Source of the DNA: Brachypodius melanocephalos
Taxonomy: Eukaryota; Chordata; Aves; Passeriformes; Pycnonotidae
DNA length: 64,000 nt
Assembly (NCBI GenBank): GCA_013398615.1
Contig: VZSR01002145.1
Coordinates: 6,501,158-6,565,157 of the forward strand
Direction: 5' to 3'
The notes beneath the pieces are model-generated. The model was not told the DNA's origin. It saw only the letters and a program-made list of their open reading frames with translations, and did not search any database. The position numbers and the translations under genes were made by a program. Within the stretch, counting starts at the first letter, position 1. Each line of letters opens with the position of its first letter. Shown piece by piece: positions 48,361-61,539 of this stretch.

Positions 48361-48412
48361 GGGACTCAGTGATCCCCCAGGGTCCCTTCCAGCCCAGAGC
48401 ATTCTGTGATCC
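48361..48412 (+). mobile_element. CR1 LINE 3' end fragment
   Basis: GGGACTCAGTGATCCCCCAG, then GGTCCCTTCCAGCCCAGAGC-ATTCTGTGAT, matches the CR1 3' terminus in plus orientation, opposite to the copy at 47785-48180. Confidence 0.7.
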
Positions 48413-49402
48413 AGGATCCAGACTGGGATTGCCAGAGCCCCACAACATCTCTGGTCATCAGCACAATTAAAACATCTCACACATCAGCAGCATGGAGCTC
48501 GGAGAAACTTCGAGATGGTCTGTTTGACCAAAGAGGGTTTGTTCTTTCCCACAGTTTTCACATCAGGATTTTGCAGGCTGGAACGTTTTATCTTCACCTG
48601 GAAATGGTGAGTTATTAGGTTGCCCATCAATATGAAACAGAACACCTCCAGGATATTTTTTGCCTTTTTACCTTCATTCCAGATAATTCACCATCTCTGC
48701 TACGAGACCCCAATCACTGCCAAAATCCCCCCATTTGTAACGTCTCTCCTATCTCTATTATAACAACCCTTACCCTTAACTTTACTGGCTATCTTTAAAA
48801 AGCAGCTCAGATTTCCTTTCTTATGAGAACTGCTATCTGATCCTTTTCCGCTTGTAAAGTGTTCATATTTCATTTTCGTGTCTACTTTCTTCTTTTCCTT
48901 CTTAAAGAGGAAAAGGCTTTATTTTTTTTTTAATAAACAAGCAATAAATGTTTTTTCATTATCATGGTATTCGGTGATTTTGAAATGTCTGTAAGAAAAA
49001 GCTCAGGAAAACTGAGTGAAAAGAAAGTTTACCACAAAATGCAAGTTTAGTCCAAGCTGTTGGAGTAACAACTACTATTCAAGAAGCTGCACAAAATTTG
49101 GTACAGTGTTTCAAGTGAAAAAAAATGCAATTTTTTAAAGTTTTGCAATATTATCTCTAGAGGTTTTTTTCTTAAATGATTTTTCATACCTTCTGAATTA
49201 AACGTTTCAGCCTTAAGTATTTTTTTTAAATCTCACTTAAATTAAAAATAAATGAACAAATTAAATAGTGAAAAGTAAATGGTTTAGTTTGGGTCAAAAG
49301 AAACAATTCTAGTTGACCCAAACCCATATTTTAGTTATTACACTGTGTCAAAACCTTAAAATTTTCCATTTCAGATTCTCCCAAATCATTTTACTTTCCA
49401 AT

Positions 49403-49420
49403 TTTTTTTTTTTTTTTTTT
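49403..49420 (+). repeat. Poly(T) run, 18 bases
   Basis: Eighteen consecutive T at the edge of an AT-rich block. Confidence 0.95.
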
Positions 49421-51172
49421 GATTTGGCAAATCAAGCCAAAACCCCTCCATTATTCACCCAGGTCTATTCTTAAACAGCTCACATCATTCACGTTGTTTT
49501 ATCTAAAATTTCACACATGCAGCTTCCCTCCCACCCCAGTCACTAATTTTATCCATAATTCCTCTCAGCCTGGGGGTTTGTGCTCTTCCCCATCCTGCTG
49601 GTGAGGCCGGTGCTCCATCAGCATTTGGAATTTGATCAGGATCATTTATTCACAGGCAGCCATCAGCTGTGAGATCCGTGTTCAATCCATCTCTGTCTGC
49701 CAGAGGAAGGTTGAGCAGGGAATGGCTAGGTTTTGATGCAACATTTGGATAGAAATGCATCATCTTTATTTTCACAAGCACCAAGGACATTTCTCTAAGG
49801 CAGCCTGACCAAAGTTACCCTGAAAACAAAGATTTTACCTGTCCAGAGTGAGTTTGCTAAAGCCTTGCTGAGGGGAGCTGCTGATCCTGGAGCTCCAAGG
49901 GATGCTGGTGCCACTGGGACTACTCAATAATTTTGATACTGCACCAAACAAACCCTCTCCTAATTCACAGCTGTAGCAGGGCATGGTAGCAAAGCAGACA
50001 AAGCAAATAAAAGGACAGAGAATAAAGACACACAGGTGGGATGAATTATATGTACCTACAAACCTCTCATAGCGACACAGGGTGAGTCTAAATAGGATTA
50101 AAAGTCCCCAAATTAAAAGAGGGATTCCACACAATTTCCAGCCAAGGAAGCTGAGGGCACGATGCCCACAGAGCCTGGGGCTCCTACCCAGGGGAAAACA
50201 CTCCTGTTACAGCTGGTCCAGCCCTCAGTGTGCCAAAATCCCATGTCTGATACCACCACCATTGAACTAAACTCGTTTCTCCCTCAACCCCTGCCCTATG
50301 ACTTGGAGAGAAACTTCACGGGAGCTGACCCCAGTGAAGAAGGCAGGGAAACTCCACCACACTCCAAACTTCATCTCACACGGAGATGGCTTCACATCCC
50401 TTACAAACCAGACTGCTTTTCCCTGCTGGGAGAAGCAATCAGGGGGAAAATGCAGTCAAAATACGGCGCAGTGTAACATGAAATAAGGAAGCAGACAGGA
50501 CAAAAGGAAACATTTGAATCAGGCTCACGGTGAAGCCTGCAGGGACTCTCACAATATTGGTTCTGCACCTGTGTAACACAGGTCAGGGAATCTCTCACAG
50601 TCTGGAGCCAAGCAACGTGTGCTGAGCTGGGGTTTGTGTTTCATAAAGACACTCCAGAGCCAGACAACCAAGGTTTGCTCAGTGAACTGCATCCAAAATT
50701 AACCATTGGATAGGAAATGTGCATCTTGTTTCCAGTTGGGACTTCTGACCTCAAATTCTACCCCTGCTTTGTGTTTTATTACTTGGGCCTGCAAAGCTGC
50801 AGGGCAGCTCTAGGGTTGGACACCTCCTCTCTGCACAAGGTCCCTGTAACCCACAAATGTGGGACATTCAGGATGCTCAGGCAAGCTCTAATTGTTCCTC
50901 ATCCAGAACATTTAGACAAAAAATCAGCTGAAAGATGAATAAGGAACAAAACTCTTTAAGCCAGTGAAAAGGATGGTCAGAATTCAGAAGAATTTGGCTC
51001 CCTGAACATCAAAATCCTATGTTTGCACATTCTTTCTCCAGCAAATGCACAATGATGATGATGATGATTGTTGTTATTGCTGTTGCCAGGGGCACATTTG
51101 GAAAGGTTCGATTTCCCATGTCAGCATTTCAGCCTCAGGTTTCACCCCACCATGGTTTGTCCATTCTCCTCC

Positions 51173-51192
51173 ACTCCCTCCCTCCCTCCCTC
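51173..51192 (+). repeat. CCCT simple repeat
   Basis: About five CCCT/CTCC units. Confidence 0.75.
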
Positions 51193-53259
51193 ATCCAGCA
51201 CCCCTGCCCTGAACAAGGCCAGTGACCACCACTGAGCCCCTGGGAGCTGGGCTGAAATGGTTCATGGGTCCAGGACATCCCTCAAGGGTCTCACTCTGCC
51301 TAATGCTGCTCCTCACCCCTCAACCAGCCTTTATCTGAATCCCCCTGAGCTCTGCAGTGCTCCTTACAGATCTGATGTGGGAAGAGGAATCTTTTCCACA
51401 TTTCTCTGCAGCTGTGATTTTGTTCTCCAGGACACCCAGGGACACTGGGGTTTCAGGGGACCCAGCAAATCCCTCACATCCTCTGGTCTCCATAATGTGA
51501 AGAACAAGGTAACACTCGCATCCCATTCGTGGTGAGCACAGGACTGTGCAAAGGACTTTTTGTTTGGGTTTGTTTTCTGTTGTTGCCTTGTTAACTTCTG
51601 GGTGAAGAAAAATCAGTAAAGGAAATACCTTCTTGGGCTTAGCCAGGCACATTTCAGTTTCAGCTTCAGATTTTTAACTCTTCTAAAGAAGTTACACCTC
51701 CCCATCCATTTCAGATTGAAAAATCAAAGGATATTCATAATCAAAATGTTTTCCAGGATTTCTGCATTCTGTTGTTTTAATCCAAAACTCACCAAACGCT
51801 TTCCAAACGTGGGGATCTATTCACTTTCTGATGGGACCAAGCCTTTGATCACCACTTGCCTATTTGCACTTTCTCTGACCCCGTGACATGGAGCCAACAA
51901 CGAGCAGCACAGCGTGTCCCCTAAGAGACCTCATGCTGGTGGAAGGTCGAGGAGCTTCATTTTGAGGTTCTACATGATTCCACCCTGAAACTCTCCTTTC
52001 AAATGCCTTAAATGGCAAATTTAGACCCATGAATGAAGGGCCAGCATGTGGGGAGGTTTCTCCTGGCACATGGCAAGCACTGGGTAAGGCTGGGTGTCAG
52101 CCAATCTCCTCTCCCACGCCTGTCACCCCACGCACTCTGCCTCAATATTATGTTACTCTTACAGCTGTGGAGGTTTTGACAGCGAATTTTGACCCTCCCT
52201 CTGAGCACTGATGAGGAACAGGGAGAAGAGCTCAAAATGGACAAACCCAGAATGGTGCAATTTGCCTGCAATACACCAAGAAGGAACTGGATACCTCCGG
52301 AGACACCTCCATCCCTCCAACCCCACACCATCAACAGTCACCTCTGAGCACCAGGCAACAATACACCGGCAAATGAGCTCCAAGCAGGGCTTTAAAATGA
52401 CACAGCTGGAGCTTCAGAGGCCAATGCACAGCCACTGGTGCCTGCTGCCATGTGATGCTGCTGGCAACAGGGGTGATTTTGGCACTTTAAAACAAGCCCA
52501 GGGCCAGATTGCAATGGGAAGAAACAACCATAATTCTCCTGCAGCCAGAGAGCTCCTAGGTTTTGTGCCCACTGAGAGTTTAGCCCCAACAGCACAACAC
52601 TTGAGGGCACTTAATCAAATCGAAGCTCTTAACTGTTTAAGTTCATCTTTGTCCATGAAATGTGTCTGCAAGACACTCTCAGGCACTTCAGCAGAGTTAA
52701 TTGCCCAAACCCAAACCATCACAGGCCACAAATCCTTTAAACTCTGAGAACTGACTTAATGCTGAACAGCTGCCAGGCTCTCCCTCACCCACAGCCATGG
52801 GAACAGCTTTTCTCATGGATAAATGGGGATCCCTGTGTGTGCACCACCCAGGAATGGCACTGGGAATGCCTCTGCTTGGAGATGAGGAAATGCCAGCAAA
52901 CACGTGCTAAGTGCAGCTGGAGGCCAAGCAAGATGCACCTTCCCACCAACCCATGGGCAGCCCCTTTCCAGAGGTGTGGAATGATGGCACGGGCAGGGCT
53001 GTGCTTCCAGAGGCCAGGCACTGCAGCTCTCCTCAACAGGGAAGCACTGGGCTACCTCCAAGAACCATTGGTGAATGAGGACTTCAATGGTGACAATCAA
53101 TACAAAAGCAATCTCCTGTTTTAGTCCAATTAGTGCTGTGCTAAATCATCAGCCCAGGCCTTGCAGTGGAAAAGAGACACATCTGTGAGGCTCCTCTGCT
53201 GCATGTGGTTTGTGTTATCCTCTAGCACAATATGCATAAACTAATGCTGTTCTACACTT

Positions 53260-53402
53260 ACACAGCACCTCATCTGGAAATCTGAAAGCGATTTATGAAT
53301 GGTGGGCATCTGTGACACTTTACAGATGGAAATCGAGGCACAGAGGGATTCAGTAATCAGCCCCAGGCTTGCACGATGAGTCAGCTGCAGAGCAGAGCCC
53401 AT
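53260..53402 (+). mobile_element. MIR-like ancient SINE fragment
   Basis: ACTTTACAGATGGAAATCGA-GGCACAGAGGGATTCAGTAA, followed by GCTTGCACGATGAGTCAGCT-GCAGAGCAGAGCC, follows the MIR core/3' consensus (TTTACAGATGGGGAAACTGAGGCACAGAGAGG... GGCAGAGCC). It is an old, diverged copy. An L2 3' end is a possible alternative. Confidence 0.55.
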
Positions 53403-54292
53403 TATTTGTTCTGCAGTAACATCTAGTGTCCAAACACAGAGGGAGACGAGCCTTTCTCCCCCAAAAGTGTACAAGCACACCCAAAAATACCACCCATGCC
53501 TGTGTTGAGACCAAGGCTGTTGAGGAACAGTGAGAGTGAAGGCACAGGCTAAAGCACAGCCTCCCCTGGCACAGAGGTCTCTTCATTCTTGCAGTACAAA
53601 CACAGGCAAGCAGAAGGGTTAATATGCCTGAAAGATTGTCTGCTTTTTCCACATCAGTTGATCTAATAAAAAAGATTGATTCTCCCCACAAATCTGGCCT
53701 CACTTTAACAAATCATTTGATTTGACACAAAGGACTATATTCAGATAGTTTAAATTCCACTTCACTCCCTGAAACTAAAGTTTCTAATGGGCTGAAGCCT
53801 CAGAAACAGCCAATAGCAAAGGCCAGGCAGAGACACCCACCTTGGGAAGGGCTGGAAGTGCCTGATTGCAGCCAGAAGCATCTGCAGATCTCTTTGTACT
53901 GCAATGCTTAGGAGCCCACGAGGAACATTGCAGTGTGAAAGAAAACACACAGACCTTCCCGGACCTTTGAGAGATCCAGCAGCAGCTCACACTTCTGAAA
54001 GCCTCCCAGTGGTAGACATAACACTGCTATTACCTGCCCACCTTGCCTGAAGTGACAATCCCAAAGTATTGGGATGCAGATCACCAGGGTGTAGAAAAAG
54101 CCCATAACCATGTCAAAGCAATACTATCTCTGCCTTCTGCCTGGCCCCACACTTCCAAAGGGTTTGACTAAAAGCAAATCTTAGAAAGAGACCTTCAAAC
54201 ATCAGGCAACAAGAGGAATCCCAGGCCAGATGGCCAAGGAGGAGGATTCCTTCCACAGTCAAAAAAAACCCCTAAAAATCCAACCAACCTAT

Positions 54293-54730
54293 AAATCATA
54301 GAAGGATAGAATGGTTTGTGTTGGAAGGAAACTTAAGGTTTATCCAGTTCCACTCCCCTGCCACGGGCAGGGACACCTTACACAGTCCCAGGGTGCTCCA
54401 AGCCCTGTACAACTCAGCCTTGGACACTTCCAGGGAACCAGGGGCAGCCATAGCTTCTCTGGGCACCCTGTGCCAGGGCCTGCCCACCCTCACTGGGAAC
54501 AATTCCTTCCTAATATCTAATCTAAACCTCCTCTCTTTGAGTATAAAACCACTGCCCCTTGTTCTGTCACTATCTGCCTGTATAAAAGTCTCTCTCCTTC
54601 CTTTTTATAAGCCCTCTTTAAGCACTGGAGGGGGTTCTAAGGGCTCTTTGGAGTCTTCTCCAGGCTGAACAAGCCCAGCTCTCTGAGCCTGTGTTTGTAG
54701 GAGAGGTGTTCAGATCATCCTCAACACCCA
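54293..54730 (-). mobile_element. CR1 LINE fragment, about 440 bp
   Basis: In plus orientation it starts ATAAATCATAGAAGGATAGA-ATGG, then the reverse complement of the CR1 3' region: CCCTGCCACGGGCAGGGACA, TTCCTTCCTAATATCTAATC, CACTGCCCCTTGTTCTGTCA, CTCCAGGCTGAACAAGCCCA and GGAGAGGTGTTCAGATCATC. This is a good match to CR1 throughout. The element is inserted in the minus direction, the same as COL26A1 transcription. Confidence 0.92.
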
Positions 54731-56707
54731 TCACAACCATCATGAACACCCAGCCCATACTCTCAAACCTGCTGTCACCTTAGCAGAATAACAGCACCAC
54801 CAGATTTTGCCTGGATGAAACCTCAAAAGGGTGTGAAAGTGCACAGTGGAGTAAAGCTCATTTTGAAATGATTTAATATCTTGCCGCCTCCGAGGGCTGT
54901 GGTGTGCAAGGGCAGGACTCCCTGTGCTCTCTCTGAATACCCAACAGGACAGATGTTGAAAAGGGCACAGCCACCAAGGGAGAAACTGAAGCACCAAGGA
55001 AACAGCTCACCACTTTAAAAAGGCAATTCAGAACTAAGAGCGCTCTGTGCCAGGACCAATAATGAGGACTGCAGAAAATATAAATATCATTTCTGCTGAC
55101 ATAGTACTTTCCCATGGGTCCTTGGACATGTCATCAGTTCCTCCACGTGGCAGCTCCAGCACGAGGGGCACTGTGGCAAGAAGGGCATCTGTGTGCCAGG
55201 ACATGCCCAAGTTAACAGAGGGGAGTCAGCAGCAGCATCCCAAACCACAGCAGGGAGCGGGAAAGGGAATGAGGATAGAAACAAGAACTGAAGGATCCTT
55301 CCCTCCCAGAAGGATTGGGGCTGGCTTCTCTAGTCAGACATTGATTATTTCTCCTGATACAGTAAGAACTAAGAATTTCAAGGAAGGTGTTACACACTCC
55401 AAATGTCCTCTGGTTTCCTTAGCGAGCACTGGGGATAGTGTTGGGCATCTTCAAGGTCCCACCCAAGGGATGCAGCACTGCAGATTTGACACAGGTCCTT
55501 CCCAGGCTGCCTTCTCTGCCCTGCTTGGCTGCTTCCCACTCCTCCAGCTGTGCCTGGGATCCCCAGCCAATTCCAGCCTGATTCCATGAGGAATCAGCAG
55601 CACATTCTGTGACACCCCTGGGCAGGACACTCAGAGCAAGAAGCACAACTCCATAGATGTTGGGGCACAAGGCTGGGTCTTGTCCTAATCTGAGCCTTCA
55701 TAGGAGCCTCTGGGCTGTGGGACATGGATTTTTGTGCTGAGTGTGTGTTCAGCAAGGAGAGCAGAGAGGCAGAGCAGTGAGAGCTCCTCATGCCCTGTCA
55801 CACCACTGCCTCCACCACCAGCACTTGGGATAATTCAGCGTGAGCTGCTTCAGAGCTGCCACAATTCTCACCTTCCACAAAACCTCCACGTGGCCATCAG
55901 GCACAAAGACTCCCATTCCTGCTTCTCATTGATTAACCATCACTGGAGATACCTTTTAGAATTTACAACCTTGGCTGGGCTTTTGCATCTGCACCAGAGA
56001 ACTTTCAAGTGACTTTTTAACATCGGTTTGGAGACAGACAACTCATGCACCAGCAAGCAACAAATCAGCTTTCATTCACTTTCAACCTTTAAAAGCAGTT
56101 TGTTTTTCTCAGGGGAGGCTGTCCCAACACACTCAGACATGAGGAGACACCAGGCTGCTGGATGCCAGTGGCTGAGGAACCTCTCTCCTCATGGGAGAGC
56201 CTGCAACTGCAAATAAGGCCACAGCCACCCTCCCTCTGAGTACTCTGTAACCTCTGTAACCCTGTTTACATCAAGTGACCCCATTCCTGGCTCTTCTCAG
56301 CATCCCACCCCAAAAGATTGATGAGAAGCATGAGCAGCCTGGGGAAAAGAGCAGCCTGAGTTTTAATGGCAGGGACAGCACCACAGGTACCCTGGGACAG
56401 CCCCAGGAGCCTGGTGTCCCCTCTCAGACTGTGAACCAAGCAAAAAGCAGGACAGTGAGAGCAGGATGGCCCTTCCCAGGTGCTCAGCAGGTACCCCCTG
56501 GGCAGTTCCCAGAGGCCATTCCCAGCCCCTTGAGGGAAACTGAGGCAAAGAGCAGGCAGAGCCTCACAGACCCCCCCTCACCCTCTCCCACAAGCTTCTC
56601 CCCAGCAGCAAAGGGCATCCCTGGCTGGCACAGCCGCCCTCCCCCAGGGGTGCAGCCCAGCTGCTCTGGGGCTCTGCTCTGGGGTGCCCGTGGTGGTGCC
56701 CACTTAC

Positions 56708-56749
56708 GGTCCTGGCTGGGGAAGGAGCCGAGCTGGCGCCCAGAGGAAC
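56708..56749 (-). CDS. COL26A1: Candidate COL26A1 exon between EMI domain and Cys linker
   Basis: This 42-nt candidate lies between a strong acceptor (pyrimidine tract then CCCCCCGCAG) and a perfect GTAAGT donor. It reads (x)SSGRQLGSFPSQD(x) with phase 1 at both ends. That is exactly what the next exon, c(42033..41972), needs: C plus AA would give Gln, making SQDQCMNC. It is GC- and CpG-rich like the certain exons. The paralogue EMID1 has extra residues at this point, between its EMI domain and CLNC, as I recall. The mammalian COL26A1 I remember runs from the EMI domain straight into CMNC. It could therefore be an ancestral or alternative cassette, or chance. No EMI coding sequence is seen on either side. 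Confidence 0.45.
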
Positions 56750-59700
56750 CTGCGGGGGGAGACAAGGAATTATCACCGGGCTCCATCAAACCCCGCCCTG
56801 CACAGCAGAGGAAAAGCTCACTGGGCTGGAGGAGCACGGTTTGGGGAGGGATGGAGGTGCCCCCAGTGCCCCTGTGCCAGCAGCAAACCCAGCCCCTGGC
56901 ATGCACAGCACACAGCACCCTCCCCAAGGGCTGAGACAGCCCCAAAGCAGCCCCTGCCTCCTCTGGAGATGATGCTTCCAAGAAAAACACCCCCAGACCA
57001 ACCTCCTGAAGGGACCAGGCTGCAGCATCCACCCTGGCTCAGTGTGAAAGGGGCAGGGGTGGATCTGGGGTGGTTTTTTTGGGATAACTGCAGTCGCTGC
57101 TTCCACCACACACGATGGGGAAAAAATGGTCCCAGGTGCAAGGAGGGAGAGCAGCTGCTGTTGTTTTGGCTGAGCCATGGGGAGAAGAACCCAGCACCTT
57201 TCCAGCAGCTGGGGCATGTGCTAAAAATGATGTTTGTGACAAGAAGAGATGGAATCAAGGTGGGGGGAAGGCCTTTAGCAGTGTGGGCACAGCAACATCT
57301 CCTAAAGCTTAGAAAAACAGAGTAGACTTCAGAGGGGGGGTCTGCCCCTGGCTCTGCCAAAGACAGCTTCTCAGATGGTTTGATCACCTTCCCTAGACAG
57401 ACTTTTTCTGTTTCCAAGTGTAAAGCCAGAGATGAGGACTCCAACTGCCTTTATAACCAGTCTGAGGTCTGTGAAGACCTAATTATTTAAGTCTGTGAAC
57501 CACAAAGCACTTTCCTCTGGAAATAGATGAGCAAATCAGTATCTGTGTTTTGTGAATAAAAGGGTAATAAAAGGAAAGAGAAAAATGCTAAACAAGCTGT
57601 GAAAATAATTGTCTTAGTAGGAAAAACTTCCCCCAGCAGCGGAGGGTGACAGTCTCACTGAAGTGATGGATATTACTCATGATCAGCACACACAAAACCA
57701 TCTTGAAGATACTAACTGCAAACAACTGTTGCAAGAGTTTACAAGAGTGTGTTTGCTGTGCCAGTGTCTAGAAACATCACATTAAAACCAACCAAACAAG
57801 ATCACATAATTGCTTTGAATGTGGTTTTTGTTAGTTTGGGGTCCTGGATGGTTTTCTGCCAAGGCCTGGGAAGCTGAGCAGCCAACTTGCTCACAGTCCT
57901 ACTCATCCTCACTGGGAGGAACAGGAGATGCTGGTGCTTTTACAACAGTGCAAATCTGGACAATGTGTGGAGTCCCTTAGCACCCTCACAGAGTCACTAA
58001 AGCCCACACACATTCTTTTGGAGGATGATGCTTTAGCTTTCCTCCAGCTCTGCTGTGGCACTCAAGCTCTAAAGCACACAAGCAGCGCTAATGGGCCAAG
58101 GCCAGTCCCACAGCCAGTGTTACATTCCCCTAAGCCTATTCTTTGAGGAAAATAAATAGACTTGACTGCTGGTGTGACTCCCAGCAGATGTTTTCATAAT
58201 GTTGGGCAAATCTGGGACATGTGGATGAACAGAAAACTGCCCAGAATGAACTCCATCACTATCTTATTCCCTTTCCCTTGAAGAAATCCTGTCTCAGCAG
58301 GACCTGACCCCAAGACCCTCACAGGACTGTCAGTGTGGGGAATCTTTTCAGCTAGTTTAACCCAAGATTTGGGATTCAGTGATGCTCATTCAGTAAGGAC
58401 ATGGTGAATCAGATCCCTGAGGGGATGTTGCCATAAATTCCTACCGTGTTTTTTCTCAGATGAGCAACCACAGCCCGTGCTGCTCTGCTCACAGCACTTC
58501 TCCTCCCACCCATCTGAGCAGGGGGAGCCAGGCAGCAGCCTTTGCCTCTAGGAAATCCTGTAGGGACAAGGAGATGGCCCTGCTGCAGCCTTTGCTGCAC
58601 CCCCAGTGCCAGGGGGCTCCAAGCTGTGCCAGCTCCAGCTGCAATTCCATCTCTGGCTGCAGAGCAGAGAGTGGGCAGGAGGGGTCTGGGACACATCCTG
58701 AGGCAGGGCAGCCTGGCTGGATCACAGGGTCACTGAAGTGCAGACAGCAAAGATGGCATTTACTGAGTGAGCCCTTCCTGTGGCATGGCCAGGAGCACTT
58801 CTGCAGCAGGAACCACCCAGGGGAGTCCCAGCCTCCCACAGAAACCTCCCTCAGGATACTCCAGCTCCCCATCCCGTCAGATGTGATGGGTGTCTAAATC
58901 TCTTTCCTCTTTTTATAGGTCTGCCTTAAGACTGCAGCAAGCCCTGCTCCACAGAAAACCAGAGCCACCCCCCTGCTCCCTGCCTTGGCCGCAGGATTGC
59001 AGCTGAGGACTGGATGCAGCTCCAGCACCTTCTGCAGCCCCCAGGACAGTCAGCAGGGCACACTTGTGTCCTTCTCCTCAAATCCTCATCCTCTCCTCTC
59101 TTATCCAGGTCAGGTACCAGCACAGCCAAGTCTCAAAGAGCCTAAAATCTGGTTACCCTTTGCCACAACAGCTGCCCTCCATGGCAGGGAAGGACACATC
59201 AGCTGCAAGAGGAGTGCAGAGAAACAAGAGCCAAACTTCACATTTTAACCCCAAGTCTGGCAGAAGCCTCCCCTTTGCTCTGTCAGTGCAGCCTGAGGAG
59301 ATGCACCAAGGCAGCACATTGATCCTGAGGGAAGGGGAAGAAAATTTATCTTGTCTTTTACGTTTGAGGACTTAAAATCAACCAAGCACATCCTGCATGA
59401 CATTTTTGGGAATGGGTGGTCACAGAAAATGGCAAATCTCTGGTGCTGGAAGCCCTGCACTACTACAGAGCATCCACATTACCTGCAAGCCATAACAAAA
59501 TGCTCAAAACCACATGGTTTGCACTCTTATCCAAATAATAGAATAATCACTATGTAATAAATTTTCTTTCATCATTCAACCATTACCAGCAACTTCAAAC
59601 CACCGAGTTCTGCTTCTACTTTGAGAAGCAGAGAAAGATTCCAGTTTAGTCCTTTCCAGATGAAATTAGATAAATGTTTAATGCCTTCTGCAAGATCTGC

Positions 59701-60455
59701 AGAGTCAACAAAAAACCTAAAGGCCAAATCCAGAGGGATCCTGTTAACTAACTCAAGATCCATCTAGAGTTAAACAGCATCCACAGTGAGAACAGAAAGT
59801 TTCTCCCTTTGCACAACAGTGTCAGGTCAAGATCAATGACATTAAAAAAATGTTTACTAGGTCTTTTCTGCAATAGCAATAAGAAAGAAAGAACTAAATC
59901 TCAAGAATAGCAGCAGAAAGGCCAAGTCAAAGGTAGAAATGTATTCCACAGCCCTGTGCAGAGAATCCATTTCTGGACATCTGCCTAAAGCTCTGCATCC
60001 GCCTTGTGCTGGCTCAACCCCACACTGCTCTTGGCAGGTGAGACAGAAAATTGGTTATAAAATGAGCTCTATATTTTATAAGTTTCATAAACATTTTTAA
60101 AAAAAAAAAACACGCTGGAATATGAGGTATTCTCAGAGATTCTGTGCCAGAGAGTAATGTGGTCTAACTTGGAAACAGAGTTACCACCTGTTCATGGCAA
60201 CTGCTCTTTTAATCTTCATTTCTGTTTTATGAGCTGACCAACACTATTTTATTAGCTGACAATTAGTTTAGGTTGATTTAATTAAGCAAAATTGAGTACA
60301 ATCCCTCTTTCTTCCAGGGAAAACGTTCTGCAGGATTAGGGGTATGAGCAACTTGGAACCTGTATCAATAAAGCTAAAATCCAGATCTTTTTGTCAAAAA
60401 CAATCACATATCTGTCCAGGTAAATATATGTCAGTGGACACAGAGATGTTCCAGG

Positions 60456-60555
60456 TGTTCTAAGAGAAAAAAATGAGGTGTTTTAAGGAAAAAAAAATGT
60501 TCTAAGAGAAAAAGAAATGCCATAAGAGAAGAAGAGATGTCTGAAGAGAAAAAGG
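60456..60555 (+). repeat. Degenerate 20-bp purine-rich tandem repeat
   Basis: Five diverged units of TGTTCTAAGAGAAAAA type, beginning near 60456, 60479, 60498, 60518 and 60538. Confidence 0.75.
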
Positions 60556-61539
60556 CAGGCTCTGGCTGCCTGGGGGAAACCAGAGGTTATAGTTTGACAC
60601 CAGCACTTGTGCTTAAGTTTAACTGGTTTGAGTTGCCACCTTTGCTTTTAGAATGAGGGTCTGCACCTCATGGAGGGACATTGCCAGATAAGAAGGAGAA
60701 AGATCAAAATTAACCCGATCTGGAAATAGTAACTGATTATTTTTCCACGAGATCAATTCCTTAAACAGAAGGTCATGTACATCTCAAACAGATGCCTCCA
60801 AAATTGATGCTGCACAGGAGGGAAGGGTCAGTTTGCTGTTTTCTGCCAGTGTTTGCTCTGCTGTGAGCAAATGCCCTCATGCACCAGCATTTGGGCTGAA
60901 GAACCACGTGTCTGCAAACTACTGCATCCACCTAAAGCACTGAGGTGGATACCTCAGCTTTAATGTCTTTGGGTTTGGCTTGGCTTGTCGTTGTAACTGT
61001 TTTCTTCTTTAATTTTTTCCCTTGAATATTTTGTGTAACATTTGTAGAGCTGTACCAAGAAGGAACTCTCACCTGGGCAAACATCTCTGGTTTAGCACAA
61101 CCTCAGCCTTACACACAGACAGGAGCTTTAGCTGCAGCTATTGGGCTGAGAGGATTTAGCCTTCCTCAGACAGGTTGTACAGATGTTTCTGCTCAGCTCA
61201 TTTTAAAGATTCAAAACAATAATTGACCAAAATCAGCAGCCTTTTGGGTACCAGCCCTCTCCAAGGTAAGCTTGAGTGAAATACTCAAGGATGAACCTCC
61301 TCATGTCCCAATTCTTGAGTCCCACCTTGCAACAAGGCAGAACCCAGTGATTAGTTCTGTGTGCAGAGCTTGCAGTGGAGGTTGTGGCCACAACTCAGCC
61401 CTAGAGGACTGATAAAAATGACTGTAACAGTAGTGGAGGCTCGGGTGCAGTTCAGTGCAGGCAATTTTGCAGTCAAATGGCTCTTCTGTAAGATGTATGT
61501 TGCCTTTGACACTTACTGAGCCTTGAAAAGTGAGCCACC

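Larger units (their letters stand above)
42034..56707 (-). other. COL26A1 upstream intronic sequence
   Basis: This stretch was searched on the minus strand for the EMI domain (W-C near the start, CQVQNG-like and WRCCPG-like strings) and none was found. It contains the tandem repeats, CR1 and MIR-like copies listed separately, plus an AT-rich block at about 48600-49430. Confidence 0.7.

Noticed and set aside
50401..50598. TCVTQVQNQYCESPC peptide on the minus strand as a possible EMI-domain start (CQVQNG-like)
   Set aside because: The Trp, Cys spacing and following residues do not fit an EMI domain, and exon boundaries are lacking.
56484..57444. Overlapping open frames of 180-210 codons on both strands
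   Set aside because: Both strands are open because the sequence is GC-rich. Only the short spliced candidate at 56708-56749 has exon signals.
58409..58696. GKGCCLAP peptide on the minus strand as a possible EMI-domain end (WRCCPG-like)
   Set aside because: The Trp and the Pro-Gly that should follow the Cys pair are missing, and upstream residues do not match.
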